DNA from: Aestuariibius violaceus
GTDB taxonomy: Bacteria > Pseudomonadota > Alphaproteobacteria > Rhodobacterales > Rhodobacteraceae
NCBI RefSeq assembly: GCF_040779325.2
Contig: NZ_JBFONT020000004.1
Coordinates: 286,335 to 350,334, forward strand
Length of the DNA: 64,000 bases
Direction of reading: 5' to 3'
The notes beneath the pieces were generated by a model. The model searched no databases and was not told the DNA's origin. It saw only the letters and a program-made list of their open reading frames with translations. The translations under genes and the position numbers were made by a program. Positions 51,151 to 59,959 of the stretch are shown here, piece by piece (position 1 is the stretch's first letter; each line of letters starts with the position of its first letter).

Positions 51151-51828
51151 ATGTTTGCAACCATACGCACCCTGTTCGACGGCGCGAATGTCCGGGCTGA
51201 AAACCAGCTCCGTGACCGCTACGCCATTGAACTCATCGACCAGAAGATCCACGAGGCGCAGCTCAACCTGAACGCTGCCAAACAGACGCTGGCGAACCTC
51301 ATCCAGCGCAAGCGCGCCGAAACCCGCCTCGTCGAAGGTCTCGACAAACGCATCGCCGACCTCACGGCCCGCGCCACGGAGGCGCTCAAGGGCGACCGTG
51401 AAGACCTCGCCCAGCAGGCCGCCACCGCCATCGCCGACATGGAGAACGAGCGGACGCGGCGGCAGCAGACCATCGACCGCCTGGAAACCCGCATCGTCCA
51501 GCTTCAGGGCACGGTCGAGACCGCGCACCGCCGGATCATCGACCTCAAGCAGGGCGCCATCACCGCCCGCGCCATCCGCCGGGAGCAGACGATGCAGACA
51601 CGCCTCAACCGCACGATCGGCCGCTCGTCGGCCGCCGACGAGGCCGAAGACCTCATCAAGCGCGTTACCGACCAGGACGACCCGTTCGAGCAGAGCCAGA
51701 TCCTCAAAGAGATCGAAACCGGCCTGAACCACGGCGACATCGCCGAAAAGATGGCGGGCGAGGGCTTCGGCGACGCGACCAAGGCGTCGGCCAATGCGGT
51801 CCTCGACCGGCTCAAGAAATCTCTCTGA
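51151..51828 (+). CDS. pspA: PspA/IM30-family protein
   Basis: A 225-residue coiled-coil protein that would bind stressed membranes and maintain the proton gradient. The N-terminus MFATIRTLFDGANVRAEN matches the family amphipathic start, followed by a long helical region (KIHEAQLNLNAAKQTLANLIQR and further heptads) and a conserved C-terminal part (LKKSL end). ATG 51151 follows GGAGCGAGAG; ATG 51139 is less likely. It is the first gene under the TetR-controlled promoter. Confidence 0.88.
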   Translation: MFATIRTLFDGANVRAENQLRDRYAIELIDQKIHEAQLNLNAAKQTLANLIQRKRAETRLVEGLDKRIADLTARATEALKGDREDLAQQAATAIADMENERTRRQQTIDRLETRIVQLQGTVETAHRRIIDLKQGAITARAIRREQTMQTRLNRTIGRSSAADEAEDLIKRVTDQDDPFEQSQILKEIETGLNHGDIAEKMAGEGFGDATKASANAVLDRLKKSL

Positions 51829-51856
51829 AACAAGACTTTAACGAAAGGACAGACCC

Positions 51857-52129
51857 ATGAACCGCAATGACAACGGCCTCATCATCACCTTCAACTTCGC
51901 CGGCATCGTCGTCTCCTACGTGATGCTCGCCCTCTCGCTCTGGCTGACAGACATCCCGCTTTCGACCAAAGGCTACTGGGGCATCGGCGTCCTGCTTCTG
52001 ACCATCTCGCTCGTCAACTTCGTGAAGTACAAGTTCGACCAGCGCATCAGCGAAGAGCGTATCTCGCGCATCGAAGAGGCCCGCAACGAACGGCTTCTGG
52101 AAGACTACGTCGCAGACCGCGCCGCCTGA
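51857..52129 (+). CDS. YiaA/YiaB-like inner-membrane protein
   Basis: A 90-residue protein with two predicted helices (FAGIVVSYVMLALSLWL and GIGVLLLTISLVNFVKY) and a charged C-terminal helix (EERISRIEEARNERLL). It matches the YiaA/B two-helix family often found next to pspA-like genes. GAAAGGA precedes ATG 51857. It is probably the second gene of the stress operon. Confidence 0.82.
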   Translation: MNRNDNGLIITFNFAGIVVSYVMLALSLWLTDIPLSTKGYWGIGVLLLTISLVNFVKYKFDQRISEERISRIEEARNERLLEDYVADRAA

Positions 52130-52147
52130 TCGCTCCGGGTGCGCGAA

Positions 52148-52178
52148 GCGGCCCCGCCACCGTCCCCGGCGGGGCCGC
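52148..52178 (+). other. Intercistronic GC hairpin
   Basis: A perfect 11-bp stem (52148-52158 with 52168-52178) and 9-nt loop between the YiaA-like gene and the next gene. No U-run follows, so it is more likely an mRNA-stabilising or processing element than a terminator. Confidence 0.5.
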
Positions 52179-52226
52179 CCATCCCCGACACGACCCAGCC
52201 AACCAGCGTTCCGAAAGGACAAAGAC

Positions 52227-52598
52227 ATGTTTCACCGCAGCATCCAAGGCACCGATCTTCCCGCCGACAGCCACATGCTCCGCCGCTGCGCCGCGATCTC
52301 CCATGCCCGGCTGGAAACCACGGGCCGCGGCCTCGGGGCCGCGAAGATCGACGATCGGATCCGCCACTTTCTCGAGGTCGACATCCTCTATCAGACCCAG
52401 TCCGAAGGCCTCCCGATGGACATCGCCTCCCGTCGGACCCTCAGCGCGATGCACGCCCTTTCAAGCCTCTACCAGACGCGGATGCGGGCCAATATCGCGA
52501 AGGGCGCCCATCCGTGGGAGGGCGATCACCTTCTCGAACGCGACTTCCGGACCTGCAACCGCCTGTTCGAAGACGGCAAGGTCACGCCACGAGCATAA
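52227..52598 (+). CDS. Hypothetical protein of the pspA-like operon
   Basis: A 123-residue soluble helical protein with no recognised domain (for example DDRIRHFLEVDILYQTQSEG and the C-terminal ERDFRTCNRLFEDGK). AAAGGA precedes ATG 52227. Its orientation and spacing place it as the third gene of the TetR-controlled unit. It is convergent with the NDUFS4-like gene, with the stops 4 bp apart. Confidence 0.7.
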   Translation: MFHRSIQGTDLPADSHMLRRCAAISHARLETTGRGLGAAKIDDRIRHFLEVDILYQTQSEGLPMDIASRRTLSAMHALSSLYQTRMRANIAKGAHPWEGDHLLERDFRTCNRLFEDGKVTPRA

Positions 52599-52601
52599 GG
52601 G

Positions 52602-52913
52602 TCAGTGAGTCCACGACCCCCGCCGATTGGTCGCGAAATTTTCGCCATAGCCGCCCGGGCGCACGTTCAGCTTGCGCTCCTGCGGCTCGGTCACGACGGC
52701 GTCGATCCCATGCTCCTTGGCATAGGCCAGAGCCTCTTCCTTGGTGTCAAAATGCAGGTGAACCTGCGTCTGGGTATCCGCCAAAGACGTCCAGCCCATC
52801 AGCGGATCGACCTCGCGTGCCGTCTCGTTCGCGTAATCCAGCACCCATTGCTTCGTCTTCGCCGTGCCCGAGGACATGGCCGTCCGGGCGGGTCTGTAGA
52901 TACGGGCGGGCAT
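52602..52913 (-). CDS. NDUFS4-like complex I accessory subunit
   Basis: A 103-residue protein of the ETC complex I subunit conserved region (NDUFS4/AQDQ) family. It has ARIYRPARTAMSSGTAKTKQW at the N-terminus, the GWTSLADTQTQVHLHFDTKEEA segment (in two blocks) near 40, and the RPGGYGENFATNRRGSW end. It would sit at the matrix-arm face of NADH:quinone oxidoreductase, as in Paracoccus and mitochondria. Confidence 0.9.
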   Translation of the reverse strand: MPARIYRPARTAMSSGTAKTKQWVLDYANETAREVDPLMGWTSLADTQTQVHLHFDTKEEALAYAKEHGIDAVVTEPQERKLNVRPGGYGENFATNRRGSWTH

Positions 52914-53412
52914 GGCGGCTCCCTATTGACTAACAGCGCTCTGATAGCCCCTGCGGATGGGCCGTGACAAGGGATCGAAGGCGGCAACTCGCGGGACGGG
53001 TCGAAGTGCCACTCCAAGGTCGCTACTGGCCATTAACTCCTCGCGCAGAACTAAGCAGAGGTCCGCTGTGAGCCCACAGCAGAAGTCTTGGATTTGTGCT
53101 GCGCGCGCACGCCGCGTGAAAACTTCTGCGCTTGCGTAAGGCGCTTCGCTGCAAAACAGCGGCCTTACTGGTCATCTGTGCAGCGCGCGGCGAAGAAGCC
53201 GAGTTTAAGGATCAGGTCGCGGACTAGTGAGAGGATCCGCCCGGTGAAACGACGTCTACTTTTCGCGCCTTAGTGCCATGCAAATGCCAGAGAAAGTGAA
53301 ACAGACTTTCGAGTACGAAAATGCTGGAGAGACAAAAGCTGGACTTCTCAAACAAGCCAACAGAGCGCTTGTCAGAGCCTAGCAAAGTTGAGCATCCAAT
53401 TTGAAATCATGG
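52914..53412. other. Intergenic stretch without a recognised gene
   Basis: About 500 bp between the NDUFS4-like start and the AraC-family stop. Base composition drops toward the right and no open frame has recognisable features. It marks the change from core-type sequence to the more mixed region beyond and may contain decayed remnants. Confidence 0.45.
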
Positions 53413-54252
53413 CTACTTCGTTCTGAGTTTCGAAGGGGTAAGTCCAGTCAGCGATTTCACTGCGGCACCCATTCCGCTTTGATCGAAAAAACCGCACTTT
53501 CCTGCGATGAATGCGAACGACAGAGTTGAGTAGCGGATCAGCTCCACGGCTCTTTCCGCTCTGCGCCTTTGAATCCATCGGTATGGTGGCTCTCCGACAG
53601 CCTCGCTGAAACACCGAGAGAAATGCCATGGGCTCATGCAAGCAACATCAGCCAGCTTTGCGACAGATATCGGATCTCGCATGTAGGTCTCCGCGTATTC
53701 GATTGCTCTCGCAATCCGGTCATCGGTGCCAGCGACGGACACCGATGTTGAGAAGCCGTTCAAGGCTTTCTCAAGTGCAAGTCCTACGATCAGAAGGCTC
53801 AGACCTTCGGCGACCAGCGGGTTGATACTGGGGCCGCGCAGGTGCTGTCTGAGGGTGCGCGCGAACGCGGCGGCTTGGGCCTCGGGCGTGCACATGACCG
53901 GCTCTAGCGCGCCCATCTGGTCTGTTAAGGCTTCCCTGACAAGGCTTTCGAGACGCTCTGGATCAATCTCTAAAGCGACCCCCCAACCCGTGTTTTCTGC
54001 TGAAAGACGAAAATCAGTACCGGCGGGATACAGGGCGAAGGTGTCCTGCTCGCAAATACTCTCGCGCGCGCGGTCCGAGCTCACCTCCTGTACCGACGCA
54101 CCTTCCTCGATGTTGACATAAAGCAGATGCTTATGGGGAACGAGGTGCATCCGTACGGGACCGGGCGGAATGGCCTGCACATCAAAACCCTCGGTCTGCA
54201 CGCCGAAAGGCGAGCTGGGTAGCGCAGTCAGACGAGTGCTTGGAGCGGGCAT
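53413..54252 (-). CDS. AraC-family transcriptional regulator
   Basis: A 279-residue activator-type regulator. The N-terminal ~165 residues are a cupin-like ligand domain (CEQDTFALYPAGTDF near 65). The C-terminal double helix-turn-helix is seen in SVAKLADVACMSPWHFSRCF near 200 and FIAGKCGFFDQSGMGAAVK near 245, ending GLTPSKLR. It is divergent from the exported SDR and is the likely regulator of the SDR/SnoaL-like pair. GGGAGA precedes ATG 54252. Confidence 0.88.
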   Translation of the reverse strand: MPAPSTRLTALPSSPFGVQTEGFDVQAIPPGPVRMHLVPHKHLLYVNIEEGASVQEVSSDRARESICEQDTFALYPAGTDFRLSAENTGWGVALEIDPERLESLVREALTDQMGALEPVMCTPEAQAAAFARTLRQHLRGPSINPLVAEGLSLLIVGLALEKALNGFSTSVSVAGTDDRIARAIEYAETYMRDPISVAKLADVACMSPWHFSRCFSEAVGEPPYRWIQRRRAERAVELIRYSTLSFAFIAGKCGFFDQSGMGAAVKSLTGLTPSKLRTK

Positions 54253-54494
54253 TTGGTCTCCCGTTAGCAGTCACACTGGAACTGTTGCGTCACCAACATC
54301 GCGTCAAAACCAGACCGACGGAAAGTGCCTTCCGCATTCAGCAGCAAAGATCGCCGAAACAATAGCACGTATCGTGGATGCCCACGCGATCTTTCCAACC
54401 CATCCTTCTGGACGGCGCAAGTCGCCAGGCTTGCATCGGTCTTTCGGTGATCGACACAAAACCGCTTTGAACACAAAGTCAGAAAGGAACTCTG

Positions 54495-55379
54495 ATGTCT
54501 GATGACGTAAACCCCTCCCGCCGTGCGCTCCTTACCGGTGGAGCCGCTGTCGCCGCCACGATGGCAGCATCCGCTGCCGCCGCGAACAGCATGAACCCGG
54601 TTGAGGCCCCTTCGGCAGTCAGTCCCGATGGCCGTTTTGCAGGCAAGGTCATCGCAGTCACCGGTGGCAACTCCGGTATCGGCGCCGCAACCGTGCGGGC
54701 CTTTGCCATAGAAGGCGGTCAGGTGGTCTTTGGCGCGCGGCGTGATGAACTCGGGCGTCAGGTCGAGGCAGAAATCCGTGAAGCGGGTGGTAATGTGACC
54801 TGGGTGCAAACCGACATTCGGGACCCGGCCGAGGTCGAACGCTTCATCAATGCGGCAACGGACACTTATGGCCGCTTGGATGTCCTCTTCAACAATGCCG
54901 GTATCTTCATGACACCGGCTTTGATCGAAGACATTCCCGTCGAGAACTTTGACGACATGATGCTGACCAATGTGAACGGCGTCTTCTACGGAATGAAGTA
55001 CGCTATCCCCGTCATGAAGGCGCAGGGCAACGGTGTGATTGTCAACATGGCTTCGGTCGCCGCGCATCGCGGCTTTCCCAACACCGCGCACGACAACGCC
55101 TCGAAGCATGCCGTTCTGGGCCTGACCCGCACCGGTGCGCAACTCGCAAAGGACAACATCCGCGTCACTTCGATCTCGCCGCTCGCCGTGGATACCCCCA
55201 TGCTGGAGGAGAGTTTCGAGTTTCAGGGCCTGACCTACGAGGGCATGGCGGGTTTCTTTGTGACACCGAGGATCATGGACCCGAACGAGATGGCCGAAGG
55301 CGTCCTGTTCCTCGCCTCTGATGCTGCCACGGCTTTCAACGGTATGGATTTCGACGCCACCGGCGGCCAGCTCGCCTGA
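54495..55379 (+). CDS. Exported short-chain dehydrogenase-like protein lacking the catalytic tyrosine
   Basis: A 294-residue SDR with a twin-arginine-type leader (SRRALLTGGAAVAATMAAS near residue 8). The NAD(P) motif is TGGNSGIGAATV near 55, NNAG near 135 is intact, and the serine of the triad is in NMASVAAHRG near 184. The YxxxK position reads DNASK, so the catalytic Tyr is replaced by Asp; the Lys remains. Either the reaction uses another residue or the protein has lost dehydrogenase activity. AAAGGA precedes ATG 54495. The SnoaL-like gene follows by 22 bp. Confidence 0.85.
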   Translation: MSDDVNPSRRALLTGGAAVAATMAASAAAANSMNPVEAPSAVSPDGRFAGKVIAVTGGNSGIGAATVRAFAIEGGQVVFGARRDELGRQVEAEIREAGGNVTWVQTDIRDPAEVERFINAATDTYGRLDVLFNNAGIFMTPALIEDIPVENFDDMMLTNVNGVFYGMKYAIPVMKAQGNGVIVNMASVAAHRGFPNTAHDNASKHAVLGLTRTGAQLAKDNIRVTSISPLAVDTPMLEESFEFQGLTYEGMAGFFVTPRIMDPNEMAEGVLFLASDAATAFNGMDFDATGGQLA

Positions 55380-55401
55380 GCCTGTTCACAAGGAGAACAT
55401 T

Positions 55402-55908
55402 ATGAAACACACACTTTTTCCGACGCTTGCAGCGGCAACACTTATCGGAGGCGGCGCCATGGCAGACCCTGCCGAGATCACACGATCAATCACGGACATT
55501 GCCGCAGGGGCTGATCGCGGCGATTGGGGCCGCGTCCGCAGCGCATTCGCCGAAACGGTCACGACCGACTACACCAGCCTTTGGGGCGGTGACCCAGCAA
55601 CGCAGCCTGCCGATGAACTGGTTGGCGGCTGGTCGAGCTTCCTGCCCGGCTTCGACAACACGCACCACATGGTGACGAACCACACGATCACACCCGTCGG
55701 CGACACCTTCGCGATTGCAGAAGCGGATTTCACCGCCACCCATCGGATCGACGATGATCTTTGGACGCTCGGTGGGCGCTACACCTACGAACTGGAGCAG
55801 TCCGGCAACCGTTGGCTCGTGACGTCGATGACCATGACCGCACTTTGGGAAACCGGAGATCGTGGACTGGTCGGTCTTGCCGGCGAACGTGCAGCCCAAG
55901 CCAACTAA
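55402..55908 (+). CDS. Secreted SnoaL/NTF2-like protein
   Basis: A 168-residue protein with a signal peptide (LFPTLAAATLIGGGAMA, cleavage before DPAEIT) and a cone-shaped SnoaL-like NTF2 fold: GADRGDWGRVRSAFAE near 37, THHMVTNHTI near 90 and the ESGNRW-like EQSGNRWLVTSMTM near 132. AAGGAG precedes ATG 55402. It is co-transcribed with the SDR; possibly a small-molecule isomerase or binding protein. Confidence 0.78.
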   Translation: MKHTLFPTLAAATLIGGGAMADPAEITRSITDIAAGADRGDWGRVRSAFAETVTTDYTSLWGGDPATQPADELVGGWSSFLPGFDNTHHMVTNHTITPVGDTFAIAEADFTATHRIDDDLWTLGGRYTYELEQSGNRWLVTSMTMTALWETGDRGLVGLAGERAAQAN

Positions 55909-56082
55909 AGTCGAGGCTTTGGACCTTACCTCCCTTGGTCCAGACCTCGTTCCTGCGCCCGGTCACATAGAGCGATCGGGGGTGCCCTTCTTCTTACAAT
56001 CGACCTGTCGGCGCTGTGCTGATGGAGGGGCATGGAGGGAGGATCTGAGGGCATATCATGCCAAGAGTCCAACTTCCCCCAG

Positions 56083-56403
56083 TCACCCTGACCCGAATGG
56101 TGACGTTCCAGGCTGTCGATTGCGCGGGATCGCGACGTTGATTTTCGCAAAGCCAAGGAGCGTCGACCGATCGGTGCCGATACCCATCCGCTCTGTCCCA
56201 GACCGGTTCGTTGTAAGGACGATCGACCGCTTGCGGGCCGCCTCGTCCGCTGTTGACGCGGCAAAGTGCGTGCGTGGCGCGCAACTGGAAAGAAGGGTCG
56301 CACCCGCGCCTGACAGAAAGACTCGTCGCGACGGAGACGCGGTAGAGCAGGCCGTTGCGGACACGCATGTCTGTGCCATGTTGAATAAGAGGGCTGACAT
56401 CAA
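56083..56403 (-). pseudogene. Remnant of a DUF900 alpha/beta-hydrolase lipoprotein (N-terminus only)
   Basis: A 106-codon frame with a leader PSRRVFLSGAGATLLSSC, where LSSC is a lipobox, then SIVLTTNRSG and AKINVAIPRNRQPGTS. The second part matches the start of DUF900 hydrolases (VATTR..., Y.V.IP..H.PG). The frame then stops and the catalytic hydrolase domain is absent; sequence down to 55909 holds no continuation in any frame. It is therefore probably a decayed gene. Confidence 0.5.
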
Positions 56404-56421
56404 GATACCACCGTCTGTTGC

Positions 56422-56817
56422 TCAGGACAGGCTCAGCACGCTTGCGAGCTTTGCTAAAAAGAACCGGTCACCGACACGAAGCGAGTGCGGACCTTCCATG
56501 GTGACCTCTTCGCAGTTGCGACTTGCCCTTAGGTCGCTCTCGAGGTCTACACAGAGTGTGCTATCGACCAGACGCCAGATACCTTCGAAACGTCCAAACT
56601 CGCCTGAGATCGTCAAGCGCCCCTCTTCTTCGAAATGAACGTCGAAGCGCTGATCGCCGCCGATGCCGACGAAGTCCCCGTTTGTCAGAAGCGTTTCTGC
56701 AGAGCTCGCGTCGAGCCTCTGCAGTAAGAAAGCTGTGCCGATTAGGCCGATCAACAAGATCGCACGCAATGTAAAACGCTTTTGTGTTCTTGCAGTCTCA
56801 TAGGAGTCTCTTTTCAA
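56422..56817 (-). CDS. Hypothetical membrane-anchored or secreted protein
   Basis: A 131-residue protein with an N-terminal hydrophobic segment (ILLIGLIGTAFLLQRLDASSA near 19) and a small beta-rich domain (GRLTISGEFGRFEGIWRLVDS, CVDLESDLRASRNCEEV). Two cysteines about 12 residues apart might form a disulfide in the periplasm. I do not recognise the family. It lies 46 bp from the end of the RND permease gene on the same strand. Confidence 0.6.
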   Translation of the reverse strand: MKRDSYETARTQKRFTLRAILLIGLIGTAFLLQRLDASSAETLLTNGDFVGIGGDQRFDVHFEEEGRLTISGEFGRFEGIWRLVDSTLCVDLESDLRASRNCEEVTMEGPHSLRVGDRFFLAKLASVLSLS

Positions 56818-56863
56818 ATCATGTTGTATCGAGCCTAACGGTCCCCGGCAGGCATGGTTTCCG

Positions 56864-59800
56864 CTATGCTATGGAGGATTGAATTGTGCCGTGCGACACT
56901 GGCACCGCCTGATTCGAGCGGAACGAGATTTTGTAAAGGGCAGGCACCCAGAAGAGCGCCAAAAGGGCAGCGAGGCCAAGCCCACCGATCATCAAGGTCG
57001 CCATCGGCTCCCAGAGCGCGCCACCGGCAATAGCCATTGGTAGAAGGCCAATGACTGTCGTGAGCGAGGTTAGCAGGATGGGCCGCAATCGCTTGCGCGC
57101 CGCCGCGACGATGGCATCCGAGATTGACTTGTCAGCGCGTTCCAGATCGATCTGGTCTATGAGGACGATCACGTTGTTGGCGATAATGCCGGTCAACGCC
57201 AGAAGACCAAGGATGCCAAAGAAGCTCAGCGGTTGGCCCGTGGCGATCAAGGTCGGGCCAACGCCTGCGATAACAAGTGGCACGGCAGCCAGAGTGATAC
57301 CTACACGGCGGAAACTGTTGAACTGGATCATCAGGGCCAGCATCATGACGATGCCCGCCACAGGCAAGCCCGCACCAAGGAGCTCGCGCACGTCGCCAGC
57401 CGCTTCGATCTCTCCACCGATGTGGATATTGTAAGCAGGTCCAAGGTCTTCAGCGATCCGGTCAAGCTCGGGTTGGACGGTGGCAAACAGGTCGTAGGCC
57501 GACATCACCTCGGGGATGGCCGACACCGTAATTGTGCGCTGTTGATCCACCCGCCGCAACGTGGCGATCTCAGGCCGTGGCACGACCTCGGCGAATTGGT
57601 CAAGCGAAAGGATTTGCCCGTTGGTTTCGACCACCGCGTTCGCGATGGCTTCGAAATTCGTCCGATCAGCGGAGGCACCGCGCAGAACAATGGGGATCAG
57701 TTCGTCGCCCTGACGCAGCGTGCTGAACTGGCGCCCGTCAAAGAAGGCGTCAAGCCCCTCGGCGACGTCCTGCGAAGTCAGGCCATAGTCGCGCACGCGG
57801 TCCTGCGCGATCCGGATGGTCCCGGTCAGCTGTCGTCCGCCCCAGTTTTCGCGGTTCTGGATCAGGCCCGGCACCTCGCTGAAGGCCGCGCGGACCTGCA
57901 AGGCGGCGTCGAGCAGTCGGTCCGCATCAGGTCCGGAGATCTCAACATCGACCGCCGGCTCCCGCCCGCCCGTGGCCAGGCGCTTGAGCCGCACACTCGC
58001 ACCCGGCAAGGCCTCTGCGACGTGAACACGGGCCCTATCAAGCACGGAGCCGGAACTTTCGAAGTCGGTGGTATTGATGATCAGGAAGGCCGAGGCCGGG
58101 TCGACGTCCGCAGGATCAAGCGATAGCACAAACCGGGGACCGCCCGCGCCGATATAGCCCGTGACACCCGTCACCTCTGGGTTCTCGTCACCTGTCAACC
58201 AGTCGGTCAGCGCGTTAGCCGTGGCTTCGGTCGCTGTGATATCGCTGCCGCGCGGCAGGTCGATGTAGGCGAGGATCTGTGCCCGCTCGCTTAGCGGGAA
58301 TAGCTGTTGGCGCACGTTCCCCATCTGGCTGGCGCCAGCAACGACGATTGCAAACACGGCGACGATTGCAACGAGAGGCGCCCGGACGATCCAACCTACA
58401 ATCCTTCCGTAGCCCACGGAGAGATAATCGAACGGGCCGCGCCGCTTTGCCGATTGTCCCTTCTTGGGTTCCGGAATGGCCCAGACCGCCAGCCGGGGCA
58501 GAAGGTAGAGCGCCGACAGATAGCTTCCCGCCAGCATAAGCATCACGACAGTCCCGAGCGAGTAGCCATACTGACCCTCTGTCCCTTCCAGCAGGAAGAG
58601 CGGCAGGAAGGCAGCAACGGTCACGGTGGACGCGATGCCGAGCGGTAGGGCGAACTGTCGGCTCGCCGCCAAGGCCGCCTCGCGGCGCTTTTCGCCTTTC
58701 GAGATGCGGCTCTGCATATCCTCGATTATCACCACGCCGTTGTCGACGAGGATGCCAAGGCTGATGATGATGGCGGCGATGGAGACCTGCTGCAATTCAA
58801 CACCGAAGATGGGCATCAGCCCGAAGGAAAAGCTGATCGCAAGCGGCACGATGGCCGCGACAACGAGCGCGGTTTTCAGCCCTAAAAAGACCAGCATCAC
58901 CAGAAACACCACCGCGATGGTCTGCGCCATATTGATCAATGCGCCGTTGACAGAGGCCGAAACGACATCTGGCTGGAACGTGCTGATCGTCGCCTCGATG
59001 CCGATCGGCTGCCGGGCCACGAAGCCGTCGATGACCCGTTCGAGCTCCGGCCCGAGTGCGGTGATATCGACGCCTTCGGCCATTTCGACGGCAACGACCA
59101 CGGCCGGTGCGCCATACTGGAAAACCGGCCGTGCGGCGGGTTCTTCCGTGCCCAACGTGACGGTGACGAGGTCACCAAGCCGGATAAGTTGCGTGTCACC
59201 TGTTCCGGTCGGCAAATCGACCAGCAGGTTTTCGATATCTGCGACCGAGCGGAAATCACCTGTCGTCTCAAGCGGTACGCGGGTGTCTCCGGTGACGACG
59301 CTGCCGGCAGGCAGGCGGACATTCTGGCTACGCAGAGCCGCCAGCACAGGGTTCAACGTAGCACCGAGCGACGCGAGCCGCGCACGGTCCACCTCCAGCG
59401 TCACGACTTGGGATTGGGTGCCATAGAGCGACACAGCGGCGACATCGGGCAGAGTATAAAGCCGGTCGCGCAAATTGGTGGCCGCCTCTTCGATTTCTGG
59501 CAGTGAAAAACCGTCGCCCGTGATCGCGACGGTCGCGACGGCCACGTCCCCGAAATCGGTATTCACTACGGGGCCACGTGTCCCGTCGGGCAGACTGTGG
59601 GCCATCGCGTCCATGTTGTTGCGGATTTCGTCGAAAACCGTGGTTAAGTCCTCCTCTGCAACACTGTCGGCAAGATCGACCTGGAGCACGGCGACGCCGC
59701 CGGTGATCTGCGTACGCACCTCGTCGACACCGGGAATGGCGCGGGCCGCTTCTTCGAGTGGCAATGCAACCAGTTCTTCGATCTGCGCGAGGCGCAGGCC

Positions 59801-59959
59801 GGGATTGGCCGCGGTCACGATTGCCGTGCGGATGATGATTTCGGGGTCTTCGCGTTTCGGCAGGCTGAGGTAGCCGGACAGACCGATGGCGACGGCGAGC
59901 ATCATCACCAGAATGCTGAGGCGGGATTTATCGATTCCAAAGCGTGTCAGAGCGGTCAT
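56864..59959 (-). CDS. RND efflux permease
   Basis: A 1031-residue inner-membrane proton-driven pump of the AcrB/hydrophobe family. It has 12 helices in two homologous halves, each followed by a large periplasmic loop. Helix 4 has the relay segment around IISLGILVDNGVVIIEDM near 395, with GILVDNGVVIIED as the RND signature; the second half has ITGIIANNVIVLIDQIDLERA near 920. The sequence lies in the group with PGLRLAQIEELVALPLEEA near residue 50. Start overlaps the membrane-fusion protein stop (ATGA). No outer-membrane channel gene is in the window. Confidence 0.95.
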   Translation of the reverse strand: MTALTRFGIDKSRLSILVMMLAVAIGLSGYLSLPKREDPEIIIRTAIVTAANPGLRLAQIEELVALPLEEAARAIPGVDEVRTQITGGVAVLQVDLADSVAEEDLTTVFDEIRNNMDAMAHSLPDGTRGPVVNTDFGDVAVATVAITGDGFSLPEIEEAATNLRDRLYTLPDVAAVSLYGTQSQVVTLEVDRARLASLGATLNPVLAALRSQNVRLPAGSVVTGDTRVPLETTGDFRSVADIENLLVDLPTGTGDTQLIRLGDLVTVTLGTEEPAARPVFQYGAPAVVVAVEMAEGVDITALGPELERVIDGFVARQPIGIEATISTFQPDVVSASVNGALINMAQTIAVVFLVMLVFLGLKTALVVAAIVPLAISFSFGLMPIFGVELQQVSIAAIIISLGILVDNGVVIIEDMQSRISKGEKRREAALAASRQFALPLGIASTVTVAAFLPLFLLEGTEGQYGYSLGTVVMLMLAGSYLSALYLLPRLAVWAIPEPKKGQSAKRRGPFDYLSVGYGRIVGWIVRAPLVAIVAVFAIVVAGASQMGNVRQQLFPLSERAQILAYIDLPRGSDITATEATANALTDWLTGDENPEVTGVTGYIGAGGPRFVLSLDPADVDPASAFLIINTTDFESSGSVLDRARVHVAEALPGASVRLKRLATGGREPAVDVEISGPDADRLLDAALQVRAAFSEVPGLIQNRENWGGRQLTGTIRIAQDRVRDYGLTSQDVAEGLDAFFDGRQFSTLRQGDELIPIVLRGASADRTNFEAIANAVVETNGQILSLDQFAEVVPRPEIATLRRVDQQRTITVSAIPEVMSAYDLFATVQPELDRIAEDLGPAYNIHIGGEIEAAGDVRELLGAGLPVAGIVMMLALMIQFNSFRRVGITLAAVPLVIAGVGPTLIATGQPLSFFGILGLLALTGIIANNVIVLIDQIDLERADKSISDAIVAAARKRLRPILLTSLTTVIGLLPMAIAGGALWEPMATLMIGGLGLAALLALFWVPALYKISFRSNQAVPVSHGTIQSSIA

